Assembly (NCBI RefSeq): GCF_013522925.1
Contig: NZ_JAAMQU010000008.1
Location: 62,001-126,000 of the forward strand
Reading direction: 5' to 3'
DNA: 64,000 bases
DNA from: Pseudomonas japonica
GTDB lineage: Bacteria > Pseudomonadota > Gammaproteobacteria > Pseudomonadales > Pseudomonadaceae
The notes under the pieces are model-generated. The model worked only from the letters and a program-made list of their open reading frames with translations, searched no databases and was not told where the DNA came from. Below, one piece after another: positions 1 to 10,400 of this stretch (position 1 is the first letter of the stretch; every line of letters starts with the position of its first letter). The position numbers were made by a program, and so were the translations under genes.

Positions 1-1660
1 CAGCATACAAGTGGCCGAGCTACCTGCCCCCGGGGCCTTGCCAGGCAGCGCGCCCGGGCACCTGTTGCTGGTCGCCAGCAGCGAGTTGCCCATGGCGTTC
101 TATACCGGCACTTTCACCGCCAGCCTGGGCATCCTGGTGTTCAGCGTGCTGCTGTGGATGGTGATCGCGCGGCAGATTCGCCGCCTGATCACCCGGCCCA
201 TCTACCAGCTTGAAGAACTGACCCGCCAGGTAACCCGCGAAGAAAACTATTCACTGCGCGCCGCGCCCGGCAACCATGACGAGATCGGCAGCCTGGCCGA
301 AGCGTTCAACACCATGCTTTCGCGCATGGAAGCCCGCGAACAGCAGCTCAAGCGCGCCCGGGACGACTCCCAGGCGGCCTATGACGCCGCCCAAGGCCTG
401 GCCGAGGAAACCCGCCATACCAACCGCAAGCTCGAGCTGGAAGTGGAGGTGCGCAGCAAGATCGAGAAAAAGCTCACGGGCTTCCAGAACTACCTCAACA
501 GCATCATCGACTCCATGCCTTCGGCGCTTATCGCATTGGATGAGCAGCTGTACGTAACCCAGTGGAACAAGGAAGCGAGCGCGCTTTCCGGCACACCACT
601 GGACGAAGCCCTCAACCAGCCGATCTTTCTGGCCTTCGAGCCCCTCAAACCCTTCCTGTCCCAACTCAGGACCACCGTGGAACAGCATCGGGTGGTCAAG
701 GTGGAGCGCGTAACCTGGCTCAAGGACGACGTACCTCATCATTACGCCCTCACCTGCTATCCCTTGGCGGGTGGCGCGGGGCGGGGCGTGGTCATCCGCA
801 TCGACGACATTACCCAGCGCCTGTCCCTTGAAGAAATGATGGTGCAGTCGGAAAAAATGCTGTCAGTGGGTGGCCTGGCGGCAGGGATGGCCCATGAGAT
901 CAACAACCCTCTGGGCGCGATTCTGCATAACGTGCAGAACATCCGTCGGCGCCTATCGGTAGAGTTACCGAAGAACCGGGAGCAGGCCGAAACCGTCGGC
1001 GTGCCGTTCGACAAGATCACCCAGTACCTGGAAGCGAGGGAAATCCCACAGTTGCTCGATGGCATCCAGGGAGCGGGCGCGCGGGCGGCAAAAATCGTAA
1101 CGCACATGCTCAGCTTCAGCCGCCGTAGCGATCGCCAGATGGCACCGTGCGACCTCCCCGCGCTGATCGACCAGGCGATCGAGATCGCTGGCAGCGACTT
1201 CGACTTGAGCATCGGCTTCGATTTTCGCGGGCAGTCGATCACGCGGCAATTCGACCCGCGGCTGGGGCCGGTGCCCGGTACCGCCAACGAGCTTGAGCAG
1301 GTGTTGCTCAACTTGCTCAAAAATGCCGCGCAGGCCATTCATCAGCGCGAAAACCCCACCGAAGCAGGGCGCATTGTAGTGCGTACCAGGCTCAACGGCG
1401 GCTGGGCGGAGCTACAGGTTGAGGACAACGGCGTGGGCATGCCGGAAAACGTACGCAAACGAATGTTCGAACCCTTCTTTACCACCAAGGAGGTAGGCCA
1501 GGGCACCGGCTTGGGCTTGTCCGTGTCTTACTTCATCATTACCAACAACCACAAGGGCCAGATGGAAGTGCAGTCCAAAGAAGGTGTAGGCACCTGCTTT
1601 ACCCTGCGCTTGCCTCTGGTGCAGCCAGCCGTGGCCAGCGCCGTCGCATTGGGAGCATGA
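1..1660 (+). CDS. PAS-domain sensor histidine kinase, 5' end outside window
   Basis: The reading frame is open from the first bases, so the true start and the N-terminal periplasmic part lie outside the window. Counting from the GTG at 11, a membrane helix lies at about residues 27-51. It is followed by a HAMP domain (52-106), a coiled coil, a PAS domain (about 162-275), a HisKA dimerisation domain with the phospho-acceptor His at about 295 in the motif AHEINNP, and a HATPase domain with N box (LLNLLKNAAQAI), G1 box (DNGVGMP) and G2 box (GTGLGLS). It is therefore an inner-membrane two-component kinase. No receiver domain or partner regulator follows; the next gene is a cobalamin enzyme 1 bp downstream. 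The signal is unknown. The position matches the kinase I recall near mutT in other Pseudomonas. Confidence 0.9.
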   Translation, partial: SIQVAELPAPGALPGSAPGHLLLVASSELPMAFYTGTFTASLGILVFSVLLWMVIARQIRRLITRPIYQLEELTRQVTREENYSLRAAPGNHDEIGSLAEAFNTMLSRMEAREQQLKRARDDSQAAYDAAQGLAEETRHTNRKLELEVEVRSKIEKKLTGFQNYLNSIIDSMPSALIALDEQLYVTQWNKEASALSGTPLDEALNQPIFLAFEPLKPFLSQLRTTVEQHRVVKVERVTWLKDDVPHHYALTCYPLAGGAGRGVVIRIDDITQRLSLEEMMVQSEKMLSVGGLAAGMAHEINNPLGAILHNVQNIRRRLSVELPKNREQAETVGVPFDKITQYLEAREIPQLLDGIQGAGARAAKIVTHMLSFSRRSDRQMAPCDLPALIDQAIEIAGSDFDLSIGFDFRGQSITRQFDPRLGPVPGTANELEQVLLNLLKNAAQAIHQRENPTEAGRIVVRTRLNGGWAELQVEDNGVGMPENVRKRMFEPFFTTKEVGQGTGLGLSVSYFIITNNHKGQMEVQSKEGVGTCFTLRLPLVQPAVASAVALGA

Positions 1661-1661
1661 A

Positions 1662-2228
1662 ATGGGATTCAGGCTATCGAAGATCTACACCCGTACCGGC
1701 GATACGGGGGAAACCGGGCTGGGTGATGGCCGCCGCGTCGCCAAGGACCATCCTCGTGTGGAGGCCATGGGCGAGGTGGACACGCTCAACAGCCAGCTGG
1801 GGTTATTGCTGGCCTACCTGGCAGACAAGCCGGCCCTGGCGGAGGTAATGACTGTCCTTGCCCCCTGCCAGCACCGCTTGTTCGACCTGGGAGGCGAGCT
1901 GGCAATGCCTGGACATCGGGCCCTGTTCGACACCGAAATCCAGCGCGTGGAGGGTGCAATCGACAGCTGGAACGAGGTGCTCGGCCCGTTGAAAAATTTC
2001 ATCCTGCCGGGGGGGTCAGTATGCATTGCTCAGGCTCATCTGTGCCGCAGCCAGGCCCGCACTGCCGAACGGCGCTGCCAGCACCTGCACCGTGAGGAAC
2101 CGCAGGAAGGCGTAGGCCTGGCTTACCTGAACCGGCTGTCAGACCTGCTGTTCGTGGCGGCAAGAATGATCGCCAGGCTGGAAGGGGTGGATGAAGTGCT
2201 GTGGGCGCAGCAACAGGGGCCAAGGTAG
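1662..2228 (+). CDS. Cob(I)yrinic acid a,c-diamide adenosyltransferase, PduO type
   Basis: This enzyme transfers the 5'-deoxyadenosyl group of ATP to cob(I)alamin to form adenosylcobalamin. The 188-residue protein has the PduO/ATR hallmarks: the N-terminal ATP loop TRTGDTGETGLGDG, the central motif FILPGGS, the arginine-rich CRSQARTAERR helix, and a C-terminal YLNRLSDLLF segment. It is not the unrelated CobA/BtuR fold. The ATG lies one base after the stop of the sensor kinase, so the two genes are probably co-transcribed, although no functional link is evident. It converges on the MutT/ThiE fusion gene. Confidence 0.92.
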   Translation: MGFRLSKIYTRTGDTGETGLGDGRRVAKDHPRVEAMGEVDTLNSQLGLLLAYLADKPALAEVMTVLAPCQHRLFDLGGELAMPGHRALFDTEIQRVEGAIDSWNEVLGPLKNFILPGGSVCIAQAHLCRSQARTAERRCQHLHREEPQEGVGLAYLNRLSDLLFVAARMIARLEGVDEVLWAQQQGPR

Positions 2229-2290
2229 GCCACTCACCCTGTAAGCCGGCCGCGCTTCCAAGGTGAGCTGTTCCCAGGCTTGGCCTGGTG

Positions 2291-3262
2291 CTACACAGCT
2301 GGGTTTTGAGTCGGAGACGGCGGCACCGGCCAGAAGGCACGGATGCCGGCCACGCCCTGCGCGCCGGCGCTCCAGGCGCGATTGCGATCCTCGGGGCCTA
2401 CGCCACCCAGCAGGAACACCGGCTTGCTGAAGCCGGCAATCAGCGCTTCGGCCTGTTCCCAGCCCAAGGGTGACGCCTCCGGGTGGGTTTGAGTGGGCTG
2501 CACCGGTGACAGGGTCACGAAATCCACGCCCATGCGCTCGGCGAGTTCGAGCTCTTCAGGACCGTGGCACGAAGCGGCGAGCCACCGGTCCGGCGGGAAA
2601 GGCCTGCCGTTGGCTGCGTATTTGCGCAGCTGGGCCGCCGTGAGGTGCCAGCCTGCGGCAGGAAAGTCCCCCAGCCACTCCAGTGGGCCCTTGAGCATCA
2701 GCTGCGCCTTGCCGGCACACAGCCCCACGGCATCGACCGCAAGGTCCCGATACTGCGGGTCATAGAGGTTAGGTGCACGCAGTTGCACCAGCCGCGTGCC
2801 CTGGGCGATGGCCGTACGCAGGCCACCGAGCAATTCCGGCCCTGGCAACCCCTCAGGCGTGATCAGGTAGGTGGAGGGCAAACGCGCTGCGTTGACAATC
2901 GGCAGGTTGGCCGCCGGGAAGTCATAGTTCACCAGCGCCTTTGGTGCTACCCAGGCAAGCGGTTGACCTTCGGCCCCGTGAGGCTCGCCGTTGAAGCCGT
3001 CCACTTCCCATACGTCCAGCAGCACCTGCTTGTCGGGGTAATCGTGGGCCACCTTGATCAGCGGCCGAGCGGCCGTGACCTCGATGCCCAGTTCCTCGGC
3101 CAGTTCACGTGCAAGCCCGGCATGGGCCGACTCGCCCTCCTCCAGCTTGCCGCCCGGGAATTCCCACAGGTTGCCCTGATGCTGCGCCGCGCTACGGCGA
3201 GCGATCAGCACCTTGCCATCGGAGCGGCGAATCACCGCCGCCGCTACATGAACCCGTTTCAT
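2291..3262 (-). CDS. Nudix (MutT-like) hydrolase fused to a ThiE/TenI-like domain
   Basis: The 323-residue protein has two parts. Residues 1-130 are a MutT-type Nudix hydrolase with the complete Nudix box (GGKLEEGE...ARELAEELGI), expected to cleave 8-oxo-dGTP to the monophosphate. Residues about 132-315 resemble thiamine-phosphate synthase/TenI (start [39 protein letters not shown]). The second part lacks several ThiE pyrophosphate-binding residues; for example the usual VQLREK strand reads VQLRAP. It may therefore be non-catalytic. This fusion is familiar in gamma-proteobacteria, where it is annotated as Nudix family hydrolase. It lies 30 bp after argJ on the same strand. Confidence 0.88.
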   Translation of the reverse strand: MKRVHVAAAVIRRSDGKVLIARRSAAQHQGNLWEFPGGKLEEGESAHAGLARELAEELGIEVTAARPLIKVAHDYPDKQVLLDVWEVDGFNGEPHGAEGQPLAWVAPKALVNYDFPAANLPIVNAARLPSTYLITPEGLPGPELLGGLRTAIAQGTRLVQLRAPNLYDPQYRDLAVDAVGLCAGKAQLMLKGPLEWLGDFPAAGWHLTAAQLRKYAANGRPFPPDRWLAASCHGPEELELAERMGVDFVTLSPVQPTQTHPEASPLGWEQAEALIAGFSKPVFLLGGVGPEDRNRAWSAGAQGVAGIRAFWPVPPSPTQNPAV

Positions 3263-3292
3263 ACATCCTCCATGCCGCGCCAGTGCGTGCGA

Positions 3293-4510
3293 TCAGGTGC
3301 GGTATTCGGCGTTGATTTTCACGTACTCGTGGGACAGGTCGGTGGTCCAGATGGTCTCGCTGCAGTCACCGCGGCCCAGCTCGATACGAATGCCGATCTC
3401 AGCCTGCGCCATCACCGCGGCGCCCTGCTCTTCGGTGTAGCTGGCCGCACGGCCACCCTGGCTGGCGATGCACACATCACCCAGGTACACGTCGATCTTG
3501 CTCACATCCAGCTCTGGCACGCCGGCACGGCCGACAGCGGCAAGGATACGGCCCCAGTTGGGGTCGGAAGCAAACAGTGCGGTCTTGATCAGGGGGGAAT
3601 GCGCAACGGCATAGCCGACGTCCAGGCACTCCTGATGGTTGCCGCCGCCATTCACTTGCACGGTCACGAATTTGGTCGCGCCTTCGCCGTCCCGTACGAT
3701 GGCCTGCGCCACTTCCATGCACACGTCGAATACCGCTGCTTTCAGGGCAGCGAACAGCGGGCCGCTGGCTTCGGTAATTTCTGCCAACGTCGCCTTGCCG
3801 GTCGCGATCAGCATGCAGCAGTCGTTGGTGGACGTGTCGCCGTCGATGGTGATGCGGTTGAACGACTTGTTCGCGGCGTCGCGGATCAGGTCCTGCAATA
3901 CCGCCTGGGACACCTTGGCGTCGGTGGCGATGTAGCCCAGCATGGTGGCCATGTTCGGGCGAATCATGCCCGCCCCCTTGCTGATGCCGGTAACGGTGAC
4001 GGTCACACCATCGTGGGTGAATTGCCGGCTGGCGCCCTTGGGCAGGGTGTCCGTGGTCATGATGCCGGTGGCCGCTTCGGCCCAGTTGTTCTCGGACAGG
4101 TTATCGAGGGCAGCCTGAAGCGCGCCTTCGATCTTTTCCACAGGCAGCGGCTCGCCGATCACACCAGTGGAAAACGGCAGTACGGCAGCCGCTTCAACGC
4201 CCGCCAGGCGCCCCAGGGTTTCACAAGTGCGGGCGGCGGCTTCCAGCCCGGGCTGGCCGGTGCCAGCGTTGGCATTGCCGGTGTTGGTCAGCAGGTACCG
4301 TACTGGCCCGCCCACGCGTTGCCTGGCCAGGATAACCGGCGCCGCGCAAAAGGCGTTAAGGGTGAACACGCCAGCCACGGTAGCGCCCTCGGCACAGCGC
4401 ATGACCACCACATCTTTGCGGCCCGGTCGCTTGATGCCCGCCGAGGCGATGCCCAACTCAAAACCGGGAACGGGGTGCAGGGTGGGCAAGGGACCGAGAC
4501 CGACAGCCAT
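3293..4510 (-). CDS. argJ: Bifunctional ornithine acetyltransferase/N-acetylglutamate synthase
   Basis: ArgJ transfers the acetyl group from N-acetylornithine to glutamate (and can use acetyl-CoA), closing the cyclic arginine pathway. The 405-residue precursor carries the self-cleavage motif [13 protein letters not shown], where hydrolysis before the Thr generates alpha and beta subunits, and the GDTSTNDC segment of the beta subunit. I chose the ATG at 4510 because AAGGAG lies seven bases upstream; an in-frame extension upstream has no ribosome site. It sits downstream of secA after a hairpin and is followed 30 bp later by the Nudix gene. A glutathione S-transferase gene that I recall between argJ and mutT in related species is absent. 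Confidence 0.95.
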   Translation of the reverse strand: MAVGLGPLPTLHPVPGFELGIASAGIKRPGRKDVVVMRCAEGATVAGVFTLNAFCAAPVILARQRVGGPVRYLLTNTGNANAGTGQPGLEAAARTCETLGRLAGVEAAAVLPFSTGVIGEPLPVEKIEGALQAALDNLSENNWAEAATGIMTTDTLPKGASRQFTHDGVTVTVTGISKGAGMIRPNMATMLGYIATDAKVSQAVLQDLIRDAANKSFNRITIDGDTSTNDCCMLIATGKATLAEITEASGPLFAALKAAVFDVCMEVAQAIVRDGEGATKFVTVQVNGGGNHQECLDVGYAVAHSPLIKTALFASDPNWGRILAAVGRAGVPELDVSKIDVYLGDVCIASQGGRAASYTEEQGAAVMAQAEIGIRIELGRGDCSETIWTTDLSHEYVKINAEYRT

Positions 4511-4545
4511 TGATGACTCCTTGAAAAAGGGACGAGCCCTGAAAG

Positions 4546-4578
4546 ATAAACGCCGCGACGACAAAGCCGGCGCGGCGT
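4546..4578 (-). terminator. Hairpin terminator downstream of secA
   Basis: On the minus strand the arms ACGCCGCG and CGCGGCGT (plus positions 4571-4578 and 4550-4557) flank a 13-base loop and are followed by TTTATC. The hairpin lies between the secA stop and the argJ ribosome site, so it probably limits read-through into argJ. The T-run is short. Confidence 0.5.
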
Positions 4579-4600
4579 GATTCAACAGCAAACCAACAGG

Positions 4601-7342
4601 CTATTCAATACGCCCGTGGCAATGCTTGAACTTCTTGCCCGAGCCACACCAGCACACTTCGTTGCGCCCCAGCTTCTGCTCGTTGCGCAGCGGCGCCAGT
4701 GCCGCTTCCACCGTGCCTTCCGCGCCCTCTACAAGCACTTCGGGCTCGTCCAGGCCCGGGGCCTCGGCGTGGCGGAACTGCATGCGCTGCGCCAGCTCCT
4801 CGGCTTCGCGGCGCAGGCGGGCTTCTTCCTCGGCCGGGTCTTCGCGACGAACCTGAACATGCGACAGCACACGGATGGTGTCGCGCTTGATCGAATCGAG
4901 CAGCTCCTGGAACAGCGTGAAGGATTCGCGCTTGTATTCCTGCTTGGGGTTCTTCTGGGCATAGCCGCGCAGGTGGATCCCGTGACGCAGGTGGTCCATG
5001 GTGGAAAGGTGGTCTTTCCACAGGTCGTCAATCACACGCAGCAGGATCTGCTTCTCGAAGGTACGCAGAGCCTCGGCGCTTGCCTGGGTTTCCTTCTCGT
5101 TGTAAGCCGCGAGAATCTCGGCCAACAAGCGCTCACGCAGGGTTTCCTCGTAGAGCTTCTCGTCTTCGTCGAGCCACTGCTGGATCGGCAGGCTGACCGC
5201 AAAGTCGGCCTGCAGGGCAGCTTCCAGCCCGGCGATGTCCCACTGCTCCGGCAGCGACTGCGGCGGGATGTGCTGCGAAACGATGGTGTTGAGCGCGTCT
5301 TCGCGGAACTCGGCAATGGTGTCGCCGATGTTTTCGGCGGCCAGCAGGCTGTTGCGCATGTGATAGATCACTTTGCGCTGTTCGCTGGACACGTCGTCGA
5401 ACTCCAGCAACTGCTTGCGGATGTCGAAGTTGCGACCCTCGACCTTGCGCTGGGCCTTCTCGATGGCATTGGTGACCATGCGGTGCTCGATGGCCTCGCC
5501 GGACTGCATGCCCAGCGCCTTCATGAAGTTCTTCACGCGGTCCGAGGCGAAGATACGCATCAGCGGGTCTTCGAGCGACAGGTAGAAGCGGCTGGAACCG
5601 GCGTCCCCCTGGCGACCGGCGCGGCCACGCAACTGGTTGTCGATACGACGGGATTCGTGACGCTCCGAAGCGATCACGTGCAGGCCGCCCGCCTCCAGCA
5701 CTTGCTGGTGGCGCTTCTGCCAGTCGGCCTTGATCTGGGCGATCTGCTCTTCGGTGGGGTTTTCCAGCGCCGCCACTTCCACTTCCCAGTTGCCGCCCAG
5801 CAGGATGTCCGTACCACGGCCAGCCATGTTGGTAGCGATGGTCAGCGCACCGGGCCGGCCGGCCTGGGCAATGATCTCGGCTTCCTTCTCGTGGTACTTG
5901 GCGTTCAGTACCTTGTGATCGATACCTTCCTTCTGCAGCAGGTTGGACATGTGCTCGGAAGTTTCGATGGTGGCGGTACCCACCAGCACCGGGCGGCCTA
6001 CGGCCATGCATTCCTTGATATCGGTGATGATCGCCGCGTACTTCTCTTCCGCGGTGAGGTACACCAGGTCGTTGAAGTCCTTGCGCGCGAGCGGGCGGTT
6101 CGGCGGGATCACCACCACCGGCAGGTTGTAGATCTGCTGGAATTCGAACGCTTCGGTGTCTGCGGTACCGGTCATGCCCGATAGCTTGGTGTACAGGCGG
6201 AAGTAGTTCTGGAAGGTGGTGGAGGCCAGGGTCTGGCTCTCTGCCTGGATCTTCAGGCCTTCCTTCGCTTCGATGGCCTGGTGCAGGCCTTCGGACAGGC
6301 GACGGCCTGGCATGGTGCGGCCGGTGTGCTCGTCGATCAGCAGGATGCCGCCGTCCTGGACGATGTATTCCACGTTGCGGTGGAACAGCTTGTGGGCGCG
6401 CAGGCCAGCATAGACGTGGGTCAACAGGCCCAGGTTATGGGCGGAGTAAAGGCTTTCGCCTTCAGCCAGCAAGCCGGCCTGGGTGAGCAGTTCTTCGATG
6501 AACTGGTGGCCCGCTTCGTTGAGCTCTACCTGGCGGCTCTTCTCGTCGATGCTGAAATGGCCCTGCTGGGTCACCTCGCCTTCCACTTCCTCGATGTGCT
6601 GCGTGAGGCGCGGGATCAGCCGGTTGATCTCCATGTACAGGCGCGAGCTGTCCTCGGCCTGGCCCGAAATGATCAGTGGCGTACGGGCTTCGTCGATAAG
6701 GATCGAGTCCACTTCGTCGATGACCGCAAAGTTCAGCTCGCGCTGGTACTTCTCTTCGAGGCTGAACGCCATGTTGTCGCGCAGGTAATCGAAGCCGAAT
6801 TCGTTGTTGGTACCGTAAGTGATGTCGGCGGCGTAAGCGGCGCGCTTGTCTTCCGGCGGCTGGAACGGCGTGACCACGCCGACCGTGAGGCCTAGGAATT
6901 CATACAGCGGGCGCATCCAGTTGGCATCGCGGCGGGCCAGGTAGTCGTTCACGGTGACTACGTGCACGCCCTTGCCAGACAGCGCGTTCAGGTACACCGC
7001 CAACGTGGCCACCAGGGTTTTACCCTCACCGGTGCGCATTTCCGCGATCTGGCCTTCGTGCAGGGTCATGCCGCCGATCAACTGAACGTCGAAGTGGCGC
7101 ATGCCCATGATGCGCTTGCCGGCTTCGCGGCACACGGCAAAGGCTTCGGGGAGCAACTGGTCGAGGGTTTCACCTTTGGCGACGCGAGCCTGGAACTCTG
7201 CGGTCTTGGCGCGCAGTTGCTCATCCGAGAGCGCGACCATCTTCTCTTCGTGGGCATTGACGATACCGACCGTCTTGAGCATGCGTTTCACTTCACGCTC
7301 GTTCTTGCTTCCAAAGAGTTTTTTCAACAAAGGCGCAAACAT
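4601..7342 (-). CDS. secA: Preprotein translocase ATPase SecA
   Basis: SecA is the motor that pushes unfolded preproteins through SecYEG, cycling between cytosol and membrane. The 913-residue protein has the nucleotide-binding motif [12 protein letters not shown], the helicase-like motif [17 protein letters not shown], the second RecA domain (GTDILLGGN), and a C-terminal zinc-binding motif [13 protein letters not shown]. Length and domains are normal for the family. The start at 7342 gives the usual N-terminus [11 protein letters not shown]; a 22-codon upstream extension is unlikely. No secM-like gene precedes it; instead it diverges from dciA across 275 bp. Confidence 0.97.
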   Translation of the reverse strand: MFAPLLKKLFGSKNEREVKRMLKTVGIVNAHEEKMVALSDEQLRAKTAEFQARVAKGETLDQLLPEAFAVCREAGKRIMGMRHFDVQLIGGMTLHEGQIAEMRTGEGKTLVATLAVYLNALSGKGVHVVTVNDYLARRDANWMRPLYEFLGLTVGVVTPFQPPEDKRAAYAADITYGTNNEFGFDYLRDNMAFSLEEKYQRELNFAVIDEVDSILIDEARTPLIISGQAEDSSRLYMEINRLIPRLTQHIEEVEGEVTQQGHFSIDEKSRQVELNEAGHQFIEELLTQAGLLAEGESLYSAHNLGLLTHVYAGLRAHKLFHRNVEYIVQDGGILLIDEHTGRTMPGRRLSEGLHQAIEAKEGLKIQAESQTLASTTFQNYFRLYTKLSGMTGTADTEAFEFQQIYNLPVVVIPPNRPLARKDFNDLVYLTAEEKYAAIITDIKECMAVGRPVLVGTATIETSEHMSNLLQKEGIDHKVLNAKYHEKEAEIIAQAGRPGALTIATNMAGRGTDILLGGNWEVEVAALENPTEEQIAQIKADWQKRHQQVLEAGGLHVIASERHESRRIDNQLRGRAGRQGDAGSSRFYLSLEDPLMRIFASDRVKNFMKALGMQSGEAIEHRMVTNAIEKAQRKVEGRNFDIRKQLLEFDDVSSEQRKVIYHMRNSLLAAENIGDTIAEFREDALNTIVSQHIPPQSLPEQWDIAGLEAALQADFAVSLPIQQWLDEDEKLYEETLRERLLAEILAAYNEKETQASAEALRTFEKQILLRVIDDLWKDHLSTMDHLRHGIHLRGYAQKNPKQEYKRESFTLFQELLDSIKRDTIRVLSHVQVRREDPAEEEARLRREAEELAQRMQFRHAEAPGLDEPEVLVEGAEGTVEAALAPLRNEQKLGRNEVCWCGSGKKFKHCHGRIE

Positions 7343-7499
7343 ATCGGCTGGATCTTCCACACTTAGGGATGGAGGGCGGCCCCAAGGAGTCGCCCGTGCA
7401 GCCCTCATGGCCGCATGCGAACGAGCATTCTACCCGGAAACGATGGAGAGGAAAGTGGCGACGCCACATGCTGGCACAGCGCTTTTACGGGGCGGGTTT

Positions 7500-7527
7500 A
7501 CAATAAGGCCTTTTTTTTCAACTTCAA
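7500..7527 (-). promoter_or_regulatory. Candidate sigma-70 promoter for secA
   Basis: On the minus strand TTGAAG (plus 7522-7527) and TATTGT (plus 7500-7505) are separated by 16 bases that include a run of eight A. This gives a leader of about 150 bases before the secA ATG at 7342. It was assigned by eye from the consensus only. Confidence 0.4.
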
Positions 7528-7617
7528 GCGCCTGAAGCAAACGTCATGGCAAAACCGTGAGGTTTCGTGCTTGTGTCCATCTGTTACCATGCTGGCCCAC
7601 CGGAGGAAACCCGTTCC

Positions 7618-8067
7618 ATGGCATTCCGTCCTCACCCGGCGCGCCCGCCCGCCGTCCTGCTGCGCGAGGCCCGGCCGCTCAAGGCCTTGCTTAGCCAGGC
7701 CCAGCGCCTGGCCACGATCAAGCGCCTGCTCGATACCCAGCTTCAGCCCGCCGCTCGCGAGCACTGCCACGTGGCCGCCTGGCGCGAGGGTAGCTTGCTG
7801 CTGGTGGTTACCGACGGGCATTGGGCCACGCGTTTGCGTTACCAGCAGCGGCGCTTGCAGCAAGGTTTACAGGGTTTGCCTGAATTTGCCGGGCTCACCC
7901 GAATCCTGTTCAAGGTACAACCCAGCGTTGGGCCAAAACGCGCGACAGGGCCAGGGCTGGACCTCTCCGATAGCGCTGCGGACAACCTGCAGGCCACGGC
8001 TGAAGGCATTACCGACCCCAACCTGCGGGCGGCGCTGGAACGGCTGGCCAGCCACCGGCGCAAATAA
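7618..8067 (+). CDS. dciA: DUF721-family protein, probable DnaB helicase loader DciA
   Basis: The 149-residue protein matches the DUF721 family, whose member DciA loads or activates the replicative helicase DnaB in bacteria that lack DnaC/DnaI. The conserved central segment is visible (LLVVTDGHWATRLRYQQ), where a KH-like fold is expected, followed by a flexible C-terminal tail. The ATG at 7618 has GGAGG nine bases upstream; an earlier in-frame GTG at 7567 has no such site. It diverges from secA and converges on lpxC, a context I recall from other Pseudomonas. The role in replication is by family only. Confidence 0.85.
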   Translation: MAFRPHPARPPAVLLREARPLKALLSQAQRLATIKRLLDTQLQPAAREHCHVAAWREGSLLLVVTDGHWATRLRYQQRRLQQGLQGLPEFAGLTRILFKVQPSVGPKRATGPGLDLSDSAADNLQATAEGITDPNLRAALERLASHRRK

Positions 8068-8084
8068 TCGAACCGGCCCCCAAT

Positions 8085-8109
8085 AAAAAAGGCCACCCTA
8101 AGGTGGCCT
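8085..8109 (-). terminator. Rho-independent terminator of the dcw-lpxC operon
   Basis: An eight-base perfect stem (AGGCCACC at 8090-8097 with GGTGGCCT at 8102-8109, four-base loop) is followed on the minus strand by six T (plus 8085-8090). It lies 27 bp after the lpxC stop and between the convergent dciA and lpxC genes. The T-run is on the lpxC side only. Confidence 0.85.
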
Positions 8110-8136
8110 CAAACAACAGAGAGAAAAGGTTCGAGC

Positions 8137-9084
<948 letters not shown>

Positions 9085-9100
9085 TCAACAAAGGCTGGCG

Positions 9101-9129
9101 ATAATAGCAGACCCGGCCTTTGCTGAACA
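9101..9129 (-). promoter_or_regulatory. Candidate lpxC promoter
   Basis: On the minus strand a good -10 box TATTAT (plus 9101-9106) is preceded after 17 bases by TGTTCA (plus 9124-9129). It would start transcription about 45 bases before the lpxC ATG, allowing lpxC expression independent of ftsZ read-through. The -35 match is weak. Confidence 0.45.
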
Positions 9130-9160
9130 CCAATCACCCTTATACCCCTGATAAATTCCA

Positions 9161-10354
9161 TTAATCGGCCTGGCGACGCAGGAATGCCGGGATGTCCAGG
9201 TAGTCCAGGTCGTCGTTCGGGTTGAGCTTGGCAGCAGCGGCGGCACCGGCGTGAGCCTGGTTACGCATTACCGTCGGGCGCTCCAGGTCGCGATAGTTGA
9301 CCGCAGCTTGCTCGTGGCGAACCGGGGCAGGCGCCGGGGTTTGCTGAGCGACTGCGTTTTGCAGGCCGTTGTCGATGACCTTCACAGGCTTCTCGATCTT
9401 GGCGCCAAGGCCAGTGGCGACCACGGTCACGTGCAACTCGTCGCGCATGTCCGGATCGATCACGGTGCCCACCTTGACCATGGCGTGGTCGGAGGCGAAG
9501 GCTTCGATGATGCTACCCACATCGGAGTATTCACCCAGCGACAGGTCCGGGCCAGCGGTGATGTTCACGAGAATGCCGCGAGCACCCTGCAGGTTGACGT
9601 CTTCGAGCAGCGGGTTGCGAATGGCTGCCTCGGTAGCTTCACGGGCGCGATTCGGGCCGCTGGCGCAACCAGTACCCATCATCGCCATGCCCATTTCGCT
9701 CATCACGGTGCGCACGTCGGCGAAGTCGACGTTGATCATGCCTGGGCGCTTGATGATGTCGGAGATACCGCGAACGGCACCTGCCAGTACGTCGTCCGCC
9801 TTGGCAAAGGCAGACAGCAGGCTGGCATCCTTGCCCAGGATGGTGAGCAGTTTTTCGTTCGGGATGGTGATCAGCGAGTCAACGCTGTCAGCCAGCGCGC
9901 GGATGCCTTCGTCGGCGATCTGCATGCGCTTGCGGCCTTCGAACGGGAACGGACGAGTCACGACCGCCACGGTCAGGATGCCCATTTCCTTGGCTACTTC
10001 GGCAATGATCGGCGCCGCGCCGGTACCGGTACCGCCACCCATGCCCGTGGTGATGAACACCATGTTGGTGCCTTGCAGCACTTCGGCGATGCGCTCGCGG
10101 TCTTCCATGGCGGCCTGACGGCCGACTTCCGGGTTGGCACCCGCACCCAGGCCCTTGGTCACGCCGGTGCCCAGTTGCAGGATGGTGCGCGCGCCAATGT
10201 TTTTCAGCGCCTGGGCGTCGGTGTTCGCACAGATGAACTCGACGCCTTCGATGTTGCTTTTAACCATGTGATTGACGGCGTTACCGCCACCGCCACCGAC
10301 TCCGATCACCTTGATGACCGGGCTTTGCGGGATGTTGTCTACCAGCTCGAACAT
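9161..10354 (-). CDS. ftsZ: Cell division protein FtsZ
   Basis: FtsZ is the tubulin-like GTPase that polymerises into the Z ring at mid-cell. The 397-residue protein has the GTP-binding signature GGGTGTG at residues 106-112, the T7 synergy-loop region (NVDFADVRTV), a variable linker (about 318-378) rich in Ala, Pro and Gln, and the conserved C-terminal peptide DYLDIPAFLRRQ that binds FtsA and ZipA. It follows ftsA after 46 bp and precedes lpxC. Confidence 0.98.
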   Translation of the reverse strand: MFELVDNIPQSPVIKVIGVGGGGGNAVNHMVKSNIEGVEFICANTDAQALKNIGARTILQLGTGVTKGLGAGANPEVGRQAAMEDRERIAEVLQGTNMVFITTGMGGGTGTGAAPIIAEVAKEMGILTVAVVTRPFPFEGRKRMQIADEGIRALADSVDSLITIPNEKLLTILGKDASLLSAFAKADDVLAGAVRGISDIIKRPGMINVDFADVRTVMSEMGMAMMGTGCASGPNRAREATEAAIRNPLLEDVNLQGARGILVNITAGPDLSLGEYSDVGSIIEAFASDHAMVKVGTVIDPDMRDELHVTVVATGLGAKIEKPVKVIDNGLQNAVAQQTPAPAPVRHEQAAVNYRDLERPTVMRNQAHAGAAAAAKLNPNDDLDYLDIPAFLRRQAD

Positions 10355-10400
10355 GTTCCCTCTCCTTCAATTCTCTAGTTTTTTTCGCCTACTGCCGTTA

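Noticed and set aside
2564..4513. Very long plus-strand frame opposite the MutT fusion and argJ genes (649 codons)
   Set aside because: It is an antisense shadow of two well-supported minus-strand genes in GC-rich DNA, with low-complexity His/Gln/Arg-rich composition and no family match.
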